Origin: Anthropogastromicrobium sp050944455
GTDB lineage: Bacteria; Bacillota; Clostridia; Lachnospirales; Lachnospiraceae
NCBI GenBank assembly: GCA_050944455.1
Contig: JBMNRC010000027.1
Span: 1 to 37,355 of the forward strand
DNA: 37,355 nucleotides
Direction of reading: 5' to 3'
Below, one piece after another: positions 7,814 through 15,579 of this stretch; within the stretch, counting starts at the first letter, position 1, and every line of letters starts with the position of its first letter. Both the position numbers and the translations under genes were made by a program. Below the pieces are notes generated by a model. That model was not told the DNA's origin. It worked only from the letters and a program-made list of their open reading frames with translations, and ran no database searches.

Positions 7814-9874
7814 ATGATGCAGATTATCGGTGTCCGGTTCCGTACAGCCGGAAAGATCTTTTATTTTCTGCCGGGCAGCGAACCGGTGAGCCGCGGAACG
7901 CATGTGATTGTGGAAACGCCGCGCGGAATTGAATACGGGACGGTTGCTTTCGGCCCGAAGGAAATGAGCGAGGACGATGTCCCTCAGCCGGTCAGGCCCA
8001 TTCTGCGCACCGCAACCGCTGAGGACGATCAGCAGGAAGCGGACAACAGGGCGAAGGAAGTCCAGGCGAAAGCCATCGCCAAAATGAAAATCGCCGAGCA
8101 TGGATTGGAAATGAAGCTGGTGGCCGTCGAATATACTTTTGACGGCAGGCGGATCACTTTCTACTTTACCGCCGACGGCCGCGTGGATTTCCGGGAGCTG
8201 GTCAGGGATCTGGCGTCGATTTTCCATACCCGCATTGAGCTGCGCCAGATCGGCGTGAGAGACGAAACGAAGATCCTCGGCGGCGTCGGCATGTGCGGCC
8301 GCACGCTGTGCTGCGCAAACTGGCTGTCGGATTTTGTGCCGGTGTCCATCAAGATGGCCAAGCAGCAGAACCTATCCCTGAACCCGGTGAAGATTTCGGG
8401 AATCTGCGGCCGGCTGATGTGCTGCCTGCAGAACGAAGAGAGCACCTACGAGTATCTGGAGAGCAGGCTCCCGCAGATCGGCGCCAAAGTCACGGCGGAG
8501 GACGGAACCAGAGGCACGGTTGTCGAGGTCAGCGTGCTGAAGCAGACGGTGAAGGTCCAGAGAGAGACTGAAAACGACAGTGACGACCGCGAGATCACCG
8601 AATATAAGGTCGATCAGCTCAAATTCGAGCAGAAACGGCGGCCGGGGCAGGCGCCCGGGGATGAGGCGCGGCGCAGGGCGGCTGAGATGAATGATAACCC
8701 GGATATCGCGGTTCAGCCGCGGGAGGAGCACGCGGCCGGAACATCGGACGGTGATTCGGGTCAGGCTGATCCCGTGAATCCGGCCAATCCGGCGGATACG
8801 GGGGACAGCGCTGCGGCAGAAAAAGCGGCCGGCTCCGGGAACGATGCCGGAACGGGAGAGGTTTCCGCGGAGTCCGCGGCTGCTCTGGTCCCGATTCCGG
8901 CCGTCGTGGAGCAGCAGGTCGGTTCTTCCGCCGACAGCGGGGAACCGGGAGTCAGGGTCACTGAAAAGACCGAGTACCATGTGTCCGCCGAGAAAGTGGA
9001 TTCGCAGGGCCTGGTTTCCCAGGTAACGGCAGCGGTTCAGTCCGCGTCAGGGATTGCGCCGGACGGCACGGAAGTGTCGCAGGTGTCCGCGTCCGTTTCC
9101 GTCACCCGCAAAAGAAGCGATAACCGGGGCGAACGCGGAAGCCGGTATCAGGGCCGCTCCGCGGGAACGGCGGAACGCCAGCCAGGACGTTTTTCAGACC
9201 GTTACTCGGGAGAGACAAACGGCGGACCGGGAAGGTCAGACTACGGCAGAAAGGATTACCGCAGGTCCGGTACCGGCGATCAGGGAGGACGGAACCGCGG
9301 CCAGGAGCGGACAGGACGCTTCCAGGGCCATGACCGTATGGAGAGACAGGACAGGCCGGAATGGCAGTCAGGCCAGAATTTCCAGAGAAGCGGCGGGCGG
9401 AGTTCCCAGAACAGGGACAGATATCCGAAGGATGCCCAGCGCCCGCAGGGCCAGACCCGTTATGACAGAAACCGGAAGTATAATCCAGGCGGAAGGAATG
9501 CCGGGAATACCGCGGGCGGCGTGAACTCCGGCGGCAGAACCGCGGGCGGTAATGATGGAAGCGGATATTCCGGGGGAAGGACCGCGCGCGGCAGTTACCC
9601 GGGCAGCGGGTCCGGCGGAAGAACTTCAGGCGGGAATTATTCCGGCGGCAGGTACGGCGGCAGCAGGTACGGCGGCGTAAACCGCGGACCCGGAGCAAAC
9701 CGTTCTTACGGCGGATACAGCAGAAACAGCGGATACAGCGGAGGTTCCGGCGGAATTTCCAGCCGCGGCGCCAGCGGAGGTTCAGACAGCGGTTCCGACA
9801 GCGCAGGCGGAAATATTTCCGGCGGAGGAAACCGTGCCGACGGGAAAAACAGCGGCAATGAAGAAAATGCCTGA
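7814..9874 (+). CDS. ricT: RicT/YaaT (PSP1 domain) with about 400-residue RG/G-rich tail
   Basis: The PSP1-domain protein that in B. subtilis (YaaT/RicT) forms the RicA-RicF-RicT complex, binds [4Fe-4S] clusters and promotes RNase Y-dependent mRNA maturation and phosphorelay control. Residues 1-270 are the conserved protein, including the Cys motifs CGRTLCC (161-167) and CGRLMCC (198-204). Typical homologues end near 270-300; this one runs to 686. The tail is first acidic/Ala/Asp-rich (about 275-430), then Arg/Gly/Gln/Asp-rich (430-560), then Gly/Ser/Tyr/Arg repeats of the GGR, GGRYGGSRYGG and NSGYSGG type (560-686), resembling RNA-binding or phase-separating RGG regions. AAGGAA precedes two adjacent ATGs (7814, 7817); either may be used. 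It is 19 bases after holB, and its end overlaps the next gene by 41 bases. Confidence 0.92.
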   Translation: MMQIIGVRFRTAGKIFYFLPGSEPVSRGTHVIVETPRGIEYGTVAFGPKEMSEDDVPQPVRPILRTATAEDDQQEADNRAKEVQAKAIAKMKIAEHGLEMKLVAVEYTFDGRRITFYFTADGRVDFRELVRDLASIFHTRIELRQIGVRDETKILGGVGMCGRTLCCANWLSDFVPVSIKMAKQQNLSLNPVKISGICGRLMCCLQNEESTYEYLESRLPQIGAKVTAEDGTRGTVVEVSVLKQTVKVQRETENDSDDREITEYKVDQLKFEQKRRPGQAPGDEARRRAAEMNDNPDIAVQPREEHAAGTSDGDSGQADPVNPANPADTGDSAAAEKAAGSGNDAGTGEVSAESAAALVPIPAVVEQQVGSSADSGEPGVRVTEKTEYHVSAEKVDSQGLVSQVTAAVQSASGIAPDGTEVSQVSASVSVTRKRSDNRGERGSRYQGRSAGTAERQPGRFSDRYSGETNGGPGRSDYGRKDYRRSGTGDQGGRNRGQERTGRFQGHDRMERQDRPEWQSGQNFQRSGGRSSQNRDRYPKDAQRPQGQTRYDRNRKYNPGGRNAGNTAGGVNSGGRTAGGNDGSGYSGGRTARGSYPGSGSGGRTSGGNYSGGRYGGSRYGGVNRGPGANRSYGGYSRNSGYSGGSGGISSRGASGGSDSGSDSAGGNISGGGNRADGKNSGNEENA

Positions 9875-10748
9875 TCACAGCGCGGTACCGGGAGGTCAGG
9901 CAGATTCAGGCGGCGGAGACGGCGTGAATGACCGGAACTCTGCCGCCGGAATTTCAGGGAGCTGTCCAGGCGGGCAGGATGCGTTGCTGAAGCCGGGTGA
10001 ACGGCTTGACGACCTGCAGCGGGACGGACTTTTCCTGATCCAGAATCCGGATTATTTCTGCTACGGCACCGACGCCGTGCTGCTGTCCTGGTTTGCGGAA
10101 GTCAAAAAGGGTGAGACTGCCGTGGATCTCTGCACGGGAAGCGGGGTGATCCCTATCCTGCTTTCCGCAAAGACCGCGGGGAAGTCGTTCACGGGGCTGG
10201 AGATCCAGCCGGAATGCGCGGACATGGCCCGCCGCAGCGTTCTGTACAATCATCTGGAAAACCGGGTCAGCATTGTCCGCGGGGATGTGAAGGAAGCGTC
10301 TGTTTTGTTCAGGCCTTCCTCTTTTGATGTTGTGACGGTCAATCCTCCGTATATGGCGGCGGAGAGCGGCCTGATCGGGAAAAACAGGGCGCTGGCGGCC
10401 GCCAGAACGGAGATCTTCTGCACTCTGCGGGACGTCGTGCGGGAGAGTTCGCGCCTGCTGAGACCCCGCGGAAGACTCTACATGGTTTATCGCCCGTTCC
10501 GGCTGGCGGAACTGTTCGCTGACCTTGCGGAGTACGGATGCTCGGTTTCCCGCCTGTGCATGGTTCACCCCAAACCCGACAGGGAAGCCTCTATGGTGCT
10601 GGTCTGTGCGGTGAAGGACGGGCGGACGGAAGTCCATGTGGATCCGCCGCTGGTCCTGATGGACCCGGAAGGCAATGAGACGGAGAAACTGAAACAGATT
10701 TACGGGAGAAAATCCGGCGCCGCCGGCCGCGGTGAATCCAGCCTTTGA
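9834..10748 (+). CDS. tRNA1(Val) A37 N6-methyltransferase-like protein (TrmN6/YabB-type)
   Basis: A SAM-dependent methyltransferase of the TrmN6 family, in the same position as yabB in B. subtilis. It shows motif I VDLCTGSGVIPILL (about 97-110), an acidic motif II at GLEIQPE (121-127) and the amino-methyltransferase motif NPPY (160-163), typical of adenine-N6 methylation. The predicted start is a GTG at 9834 with GGAGGAA 3-9 bases before it, overlapping ricT by 41 bases; ATG codons at 9858 and 9867 are alternatives. The first 50 or so residues are Gly/Ser/Ala-rich and poorly conserved-looking, an extension before the catalytic domain. Family assignment is strong; the tRNA target is inferred from the family. 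Confidence 0.85.
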   Translation: MPTGKTAAMKKMPDHSAVPGGQADSGGGDGVNDRNSAAGISGSCPGGQDALLKPGERLDDLQRDGLFLIQNPDYFCYGTDAVLLSWFAEVKKGETAVDLCTGSGVIPILLSAKTAGKSFTGLEIQPECADMARRSVLYNHLENRVSIVRGDVKEASVLFRPSSFDVVTVNPPYMAAESGLIGKNRALAAARTEIFCTLRDVVRESSRLLRPRGRLYMVYRPFRLAELFADLAEYGCSVSRLCMVHPKPDREASMVLVCAVKDGRTEVHVDPPLVLMDPEGNETEKLKQIYGRKSGAAGRGESSL

Positions 10749-10781
10749 TGACGGAGCAGAGCGAAAGGAGCGGGAGTTATC

Positions 10782-11705
10782 GTGAGTGACGAAAAAAATC
10801 CCGGCGCGATGGAGAAGACTGCCGATTCCGCGGGAAGGAAAAGCGGGAGCCCGGGGAAACTGCTGCTCTGCGCGACGCCGATCGGCAACCTGGAGGACAT
10901 CACATTCAGGGTGGTGAAAGCCCTGAGGGAAGCGGACCTGATTGCAGCGGAGGACACCCGCAACAGCATCCGCCTGCTCAGCCGCTACGATATTCACACG
11001 CCTATGACCAGCTACCACGAGTACAACAAATATGACAAGGCGGACTGGCTGGTCGGCCAGATGATGGAGGGAAAAACCGTAGCCTGCATTACCGACGCGG
11101 GAACTCCCGGTATCTCCGACCCCGGCGAGGTTCTCGTTCAGAAGAGCCTGGAAGCCGGGATTCAGGTAAGCTCCCTTCCGGGCCCTGCCGCTTGCGTGAC
11201 GGCGCTCACGATGTCCGGCCTTCCGACCAGAAGATTCTGCTTTGAGGCATTTCTTCCACCGGACAAGAAAGAAAGAGCGGAAATCCTGGAGGAGCTCAGG
11301 ACAGAAACCCGCACCATCGTCCTGTATGAAGCGCCCCATCATCTGAGAGAAACTCTCCGGCAGCTGAGAGACGCGCTCGGAGGGAACCGCCAGATCCGGC
11401 TGTGCCGCGAGCTGACCAAGATCCATGAGTCCGTATTTGCGGGAACGCTGGATGAGGCCATTGCGGAAACCGACGCCAACGCGCCGCGCGGCGAATATGT
11501 GCTGGTGATCGCGGGGATTGACCGCAGGACGCTGAAGGAATCCGGGCAGAAATCCTGGCAGAGTATGCCCGCGGCAGAGCATGTCGCCATGTACGAACAG
11601 CAGGGTCTGGACCGCAAAGAGGCGATGAAGCGGGCGGCCAGAGACCGGGGAGTCAGCAAAAGAGACCTTTACGCGGAACTCCTGAAGACGGAGGGAAAGG
11701 AATAA
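10782..11705 (+). CDS. rsmI: 16S rRNA (cytidine1402-2'-O)-methyltransferase RsmI
   Basis: A tetrapyrrole-methylase-fold enzyme that 2'-O-methylates C1402 in the ribosomal P site. Signature stretches are ATPIGNLEDIT (31-41), AAEDTR (55-60), DAGTPGISDPG (105-115), and the later LPGPAACVTAL and YEAPHH segments. The chosen start is GTG at 10782 with AAAGGAG about 11 bases upstream; ATG at 10809 would remove a nonconserved N terminus. At 307 residues it is slightly longer than the usual 270-290. It lies 33 bases after the methyltransferase gene, in the order conserved in many Firmicutes. Confidence 0.93.
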   Translation: MSDEKNPGAMEKTADSAGRKSGSPGKLLLCATPIGNLEDITFRVVKALREADLIAAEDTRNSIRLLSRYDIHTPMTSYHEYNKYDKADWLVGQMMEGKTVACITDAGTPGISDPGEVLVQKSLEAGIQVSSLPGPAACVTALTMSGLPTRRFCFEAFLPPDKKERAEILEELRTETRTIVLYEAPHHLRETLRQLRDALGGNRQIRLCRELTKIHESVFAGTLDEAIAETDANAPRGEYVLVIAGIDRRTLKESGQKSWQSMPAAEHVAMYEQQGLDRKEAMKRAARDRGVSKRDLYAELLKTEGKE

Positions 11706-11822
11706 CGGCCTGACGGGCAGGGCATGACGGCTGACCGCGGAAGAAAACGATTGCCGGGCGGCCGGGAGAGAAGAGGAATGCCGGAAGAGAGGAAAGAAAT
11801 GCCGGAAGAGGGAGAAAAACGG

Positions 11823-12659
11823 ATGGACTCCGCAGGAAAAGGCGGACCGAAGCGCTGCGCAGTGATCAATGACCTGTCGGGAGTCGGGCGCTGTTCCCTG
11901 ACGGCGGCGATTCCGGTGATCTCAGCGATGGGAGTCCAGTGCTGTCCGCTGCCTACCGCCTTTCTTTCGACCCACACGGCTTTTCCGCTCTTTACGATGA
12001 AAGACCTGACCGACCAGATGGAGCCGGTCATGGACGTCTGGGAGAAGCTCGGGTTTGCCTTTGACGGGATTTCCGTGGGGTTTCTGAGTTCTGTAGAGCA
12101 GGTTGAGATTGTCCTGGACTTCATCCGGCGTTTCCGGTCAGAGAATACCGCGGTGATCATCGACCCGGTGATGGCGGATGACGGAAAACCGTACGTCACC
12201 TGCACACCCGATCTGCAGCGCCAGATCCGGCGCCTGGTACCGCAGGCCGATATCCTCACGCCGAATCTCACGGAGGCCTGCCTTCTTACTGATACCGACT
12301 GGCACGGCGGGCACTGGGGCAGTAAAGAACTGACGCTTCTGGGCGGAAAACTTCTGGAACAGGGACCGCAGAAAGTGGTCATCACGGGAATCCCGCTTCC
12401 CGGGGCGCTCGGGAACTGGTGCTGCGTGCGCGGTGAGGCCCCGGTGCTTCTGCGCAGCAAAATCACGGGGCATTCCCGCCCCGGAACCGGGGACGTATTT
12501 TCGGCGGTCGTCACCGCGGACGCGGTTCTCGGCAATGATTTCATCGCTTCGGTGAGAAAGGCGTCGCGTTTTATCGGCCGCTGCATCAGGCGAACGGATG
12601 AGGAGGAGATCCCGATCAACGAGGGCGTGTGCTTTGAGGAGTTTCTCAAGACGCTGTGA
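11823..12659 (+). CDS. pdxK: pyridoxal/pyridoxamine kinase
   Basis: A ribokinase-fold kinase that phosphorylates pyridoxal and pyridoxamine in vitamin B6 salvage. It shows the N-terminal strand and substrate region VINDLSGVGRCS, the middle segment IIDPVMADDGKPY, TPNLTEA, and the catalytic/ATP-binding GTGDVFSA near the C terminus, where the Asp of GTGD is the expected catalytic base. The ATG at 11823 is chosen because the family starts only a few residues before the first beta strand; in-frame ATGs at 11724, 11778 and 11799 would add a charged Glu/Arg/Pro-rich leader. It follows rsmI by about 120 bases and is probably on the same transcript. The symbol is given by analogy with clostridial homologues; pdxY is the alternative name. 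Confidence 0.85.
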   Translation: MDSAGKGGPKRCAVINDLSGVGRCSLTAAIPVISAMGVQCCPLPTAFLSTHTAFPLFTMKDLTDQMEPVMDVWEKLGFAFDGISVGFLSSVEQVEIVLDFIRRFRSENTAVIIDPVMADDGKPYVTCTPDLQRQIRRLVPQADILTPNLTEACLLTDTDWHGGHWGSKELTLLGGKLLEQGPQKVVITGIPLPGALGNWCCVRGEAPVLLRSKITGHSRPGTGDVFSAVVTADAVLGNDFIASVRKASRFIGRCIRRTDEEEIPINEGVCFEEFLKTL

Positions 12660-12759
12660 GCAGCCATCAGTAAATTACCCCGTCTGAACGCTGCCGCTTT
12701 TAAGATGGGGTATTCCGGCGTATTGATAAAAACCAGATGAAGATCCGGATCAAGGGATG

Positions 12760-12885
12760 TTCAGGCATACGAAGATGATATTCAGGCATGCCCCATTATA
12801 TAGGTTCAGGCATGCGCACGTTATCTATTCAGACATATGCACGTTATATTCAGAGCTGCGCAGGTTATAATTCAGGTATACGAAA
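12760..12885. repeat. six degenerate ~22-bp direct repeats, iteron-like
   Basis: Units begin at 12760, 12781, 12805, 12828, 12849 and 12871, a spacing of 21-24 bases (about two helical turns). The consensus is ttcaggcatgcgcacgttata; the 5' TTCAG is kept in all six and the 3' 'ttata' in units 3-5. They lie between two convergent genes, next to the htrA terminator. Upstream (12670-12714) a separate imperfect hairpin, TACCCCGTCT / AGATGGGGTA, follows the pdxK stop but lacks a T tract. Confidence 0.8.
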
Positions 12886-12918
12886 AAGGAGCCCGGGATT
12901 ACCCGGGCTCCTTTCTTT
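12885..12918. terminator. bidirectional intrinsic terminator
   Basis: AAAGGAGCCCGGG / CCCGGGCTCCTTT forms a 13-bp stem with loop ATTA. On the minus strand it is followed by TTTTT and serves htrA; on the plus strand the continuation is CTTT and could stop read-through from pdxK. Confidence 0.88.
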
Positions 12919-12945
12919 AAAGATTATTATGTCTGCCAAGACGGA

Positions 12946-14415
12946 TTACTCTGCAGCAGTGGTGCTTTCGGTACTGTTGACGGAGTCGCTCAGCGTCTGG
13001 ATTTCATCGTAGGAAATCAGGGTGACGTCGATCGAGATTTCCTCGAAATGATTTCCGCTGTATCTTTCGACAGTGAGCGTTACGGTTTCTTCAGGTGCGC
13101 AGTAACTGATCTGGCTCACAAGATCGGCGCTGCTCGTGATCGTCGTTCCGTTCACCGCGGTGATGATGTCGCCGAGCTGAAGTCCCGCTTCATCTGCAGG
13201 GCTGCCTTCCAGAATGTAAATAACCTGCGCGCCGGACGGATAGTTGTATGCGCTGACCGCGGTGGAATCAACATCCTGCGCGGTAACTCCGAGGTATCCC
13301 TTTTCGCTGTCGCTCAGAACGGTCTTTGCGGTTTCACCGGCGAGCTCCGTAAGAATATCCTTCGCCGTGTTGATCGGGATGGCGAATCCAATACCCTCAA
13401 CGCCGACATCCTCGTACTTGGAGCAGTTGATGCCGATCAGTTCTCCGTTGTCGTTGAAAAGCCCGCCGCCGCTGTTGCCGCCGTTGATGGCCGCGTCAAC
13501 CTGCATCAGCGTTCTGGTAATGCCGTCGTCGGAAGTGGTGACTTCGCGGTTCAGGGCACTGACATATCCGATGGTTGCGGACTGTCCGAGACCAAGAGCG
13601 TTGCCGATCGCGATAACGCCCTGCCCGACTTTCACGCTGTCAGAATCACCGATCGTGGCAACTTTGATCTGCGAGAGCGTATCAGACGAGAGATCGGAAA
13701 GCGCGACGGCGATGACAGCCAGATCGGCTTCCGAATTCGTGCCTTTGAGCGTCGCGTCAACCTCAGTGCCGTCGACAAAAGTAACGGTCAGGCTTGTGGT
13801 GGAAGCGGAGTAGGAATAAAACATGGTGGAACCGCTTTCGTCGTAAACCGCAACATGGTTGTTGGTCGCAATCAGCAGATCGGTATCATCCTGGCCGATG
13901 ATTACGCCGGATCCGTAAGCCTCAGTTTCCTGCGTCTGCTGAGAGGCCCCGCTGTTTGACAGGCCGCTGCGTCCCAGATAAGAGTTCGAACTGCTGGACG
14001 TGGTAACCTCAATATTGTTTGTAATCGACACTACACTGGCCATTGCGGAGGCAACGACATCGGAGACATCCGGGAGACCGGTGTTCCCTTCGGAAGTCCC
14101 GTCGGAATCGGCCATCTCCGTGGTAGCGAGCGTGCCGTTGTAGGCGTCAGAGTCGGTGGAAAGATCCAGGCCGGAATCATCTGCCTCCGTGGTCTCCTCT
14201 GCCAGGACTGTACTCTGGCTGAAACTTCCAACAACAGTCCCGGCCGCAAAAGAACCGGCCATCAGCAGAGCGCCGATCGCCGCAATGCGTGCTTTTGCGC
14301 CGGATGAATGCCAGCGGGAAGCTTTCCTGCGGGAAACCTTTGCCGGCTCATCAGCCAGCAGCCAGTTGTCCGTCTCTCTGTCGGAACGATTGTCATTGTC
14401 CATGTAGGTGTTCAT
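12946..14415 (-). CDS. htrA: HtrA/DegP-like serine protease with PDZ domain, membrane-anchored
   Basis: An envelope quality-control protease of the S1C family. Residues 1-42 are cytoplasmic and charged, 43-65 form a single membrane anchor, and 70-125 are an acidic Ser/Thr/Asp-rich linker. The trypsin-like domain carries the triad His187 (ATNNHV), Asp231 (SEADLAVI) and Ser315 (GGNSGGGLF). One PDZ domain follows (about 371-470, starting GYLGVTAQDV). At 489 residues it matches Gram-positive HtrA proteins with one PDZ. AAGGAGGAG lies 5 bases before the ATG at 14415; an in-frame ATG at 14403 is a weaker option. An inverted repeat 50 bases upstream may be an operator. It ends at the bidirectional terminator at 12885. 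Confidence 0.93.
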   Translation of the reverse strand: MNTYMDNDNRSDRETDNWLLADEPAKVSRRKASRWHSSGAKARIAAIGALLMAGSFAAGTVVGSFSQSTVLAEETTEADDSGLDLSTDSDAYNGTLATTEMADSDGTSEGNTGLPDVSDVVASAMASVVSITNNIEVTTSSSSNSYLGRSGLSNSGASQQTQETEAYGSGVIIGQDDTDLLIATNNHVAVYDESGSTMFYSYSASTTSLTVTFVDGTEVDATLKGTNSEADLAVIAVALSDLSSDTLSQIKVATIGDSDSVKVGQGVIAIGNALGLGQSATIGYVSALNREVTTSDDGITRTLMQVDAAINGGNSGGGLFNDNGELIGINCSKYEDVGVEGIGFAIPINTAKDILTELAGETAKTVLSDSEKGYLGVTAQDVDSTAVSAYNYPSGAQVIYILEGSPADEAGLQLGDIITAVNGTTITSSADLVSQISYCAPEETVTLTVERYSGNHFEEISIDVTLISYDEIQTLSDSVNSTESTTAAE

Positions 14416-14466
14416 TAAAACTCCTCCTTTTCCGGACCGGTTTATCCGGCCGGAAGTTTATAGTGA

Positions 14467-14508
14467 AATAAGTTTCGGGTCAGCGCCGCGCTTCCCATTA
14501 AACTTATT
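14467..14508 (-). promoter_or_regulatory. inverted repeat upstream of htrA, possible operator
   Basis: AATAAGTTT (14467-14475) and AAACTTATT (14500-14508) form a perfect 9-bp inverted repeat with a 24-base spacer, in the region where the htrA promoter must lie. A TATAAA (minus strand) with CTGACC 15 bases upstream is a weak promoter candidate just inside it. HtrA genes are commonly controlled by envelope-stress two-component systems, so a binding site is plausible but unproven. The remainder of 14416-14754 holds only the esterase promoter. Confidence 0.35.
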
Positions 14509-14628
14509 GAACTCATGTTCCGGGTACAGGATAAGGCCCGATTGTGAAAAGAGTTTGCGCCTTTTCTGAATTAATTGTGAACAATCCAGCCTGATTTCCT
14601 GAACAGAAACCGGAAAGAGAGAAAACGG

Positions 14629-14658
14629 TTTCGCCGGATCCGCAAACAGCGGTATAAT
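14629..14658 (+). promoter_or_regulatory. weak promoter candidate for the esterase gene
   Basis: A perfect TATAAT (14653-14658) is preceded at 18 bases by the poor -35 element TTTCGC (14629-14634). It predicts a start near 14665 and a leader of about 90 bases. Confidence 0.4.
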
Positions 14659-14754
14659 GATTCAATGTACGGGATTTTGGGATTACCGGCCGTCAGTTTC
14701 CGAAAGGAAAAACCGGCCGCTGAACGGAGAAACGGGAATGCAGGAGAAAACGCC

Positions 14755-15531
14755 ATGATCATAAAAAAAGCAATGAATTATTCACCGAAGTCGGTAAATC
14801 GTGAACTTCACATCTATCTGCCGGATGAATATGACCAGACAGACGAACGATATGGCGTGATCTACTTTTTCGACGGGCATAACCTCTTTTACGACTGGGA
14901 CGCCACCTATGGAAAAAGCTGGGGCCTGAAGGAATTCATGGATCAGTGGCAAAAGCGTCTGATTATCGTGGGCATGGAATGCGGCCATGTCGGGGATGAG
15001 CGTCTGGACGAGTACAGTCCGTACAATTTTGAGGTGGAAGGGAAATCCGTTCACGGGATGGGAAGGCAGACCATGGAATGGATCTGCGGGGAGGTCAAAC
15101 CAAAAATCGACAGTGAGCTGCGCACCTGGACGCAGCGGGAGGCAACCGCCATCGCGGGTTCCAGCATGGGCGGCCTGATGGCGCTCTACGCCGGAATAGC
15201 CTTCAACAATACCTTCTCCAAGATGGCGTGCCTGTCCCCCGCGATCTATGAATGCCGGAGGGAGATCAACAGGGAAATCCGAAGCCATGTCCTGAACCCG
15301 GATTCCCGCTTTTATCTTTCCCTGGGAACGGAGGAGTGCGGAAAACCGCGGAAGAGCCCGAAGACCGGGAAGACGCTTCCGCCGGCGCCGGTCCGCTATC
15401 TGTATGAGGTTTCCCGGAGCCTGCGCAAAAAAGGAGCCATGACTGAGGTCTACATCCAGCCGGGCGGAAAACACTGCGAGGCCGACTGGGAGAAGCAGAA
15501 CCGGAAATATATGGAGTTTCTATGGTTCTGA
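14755..15531 (+). CDS. alpha/beta-hydrolase, putative esterase (esterase D/PF00756 type)
   Basis: A predicted cytoplasmic carboxylesterase of the esterase D superfamily, 258 residues. The core shows YGVIYFFDGHNLF (oxyanion-side strand), the nucleophile elbow GSSMG with Ser137, and a C-terminal His in GGKHCEADW; the acidic triad member is probably the Asp/Glu in the LGTEECG region. No signal peptide is seen. The ATG at 14755 is supported by AGGAG 8 bases upstream; extending to 14665 would add a nonconserved leader and overlap the predicted transcription start. Substrate unknown; relatives include feruloyl esterases, S-formylglutathione hydrolases and enterochelin esterases. Confidence 0.8.
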   Translation: MIIKKAMNYSPKSVNRELHIYLPDEYDQTDERYGVIYFFDGHNLFYDWDATYGKSWGLKEFMDQWQKRLIIVGMECGHVGDERLDEYSPYNFEVEGKSVHGMGRQTMEWICGEVKPKIDSELRTWTQREATAIAGSSMGGLMALYAGIAFNNTFSKMACLSPAIYECRREINREIRSHVLNPDSRFYLSLGTEECGKPRKSPKTGKTLPPAPVRYLYEVSRSLRKKGAMTEVYIQPGGKHCEADWEKQNRKYMEFLWF

Positions 15532-15579
15532 CGCGGCTTTGCATTTGAATTTCTGAGGCGGTCTGCGGCGTGCCCCGCG

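Noticed and set aside
12760..12885. CRISPR array
   Set aside because: Repeats are degenerate, about 11-21 bases with no unique spacers of constant length, and no cas genes are near.
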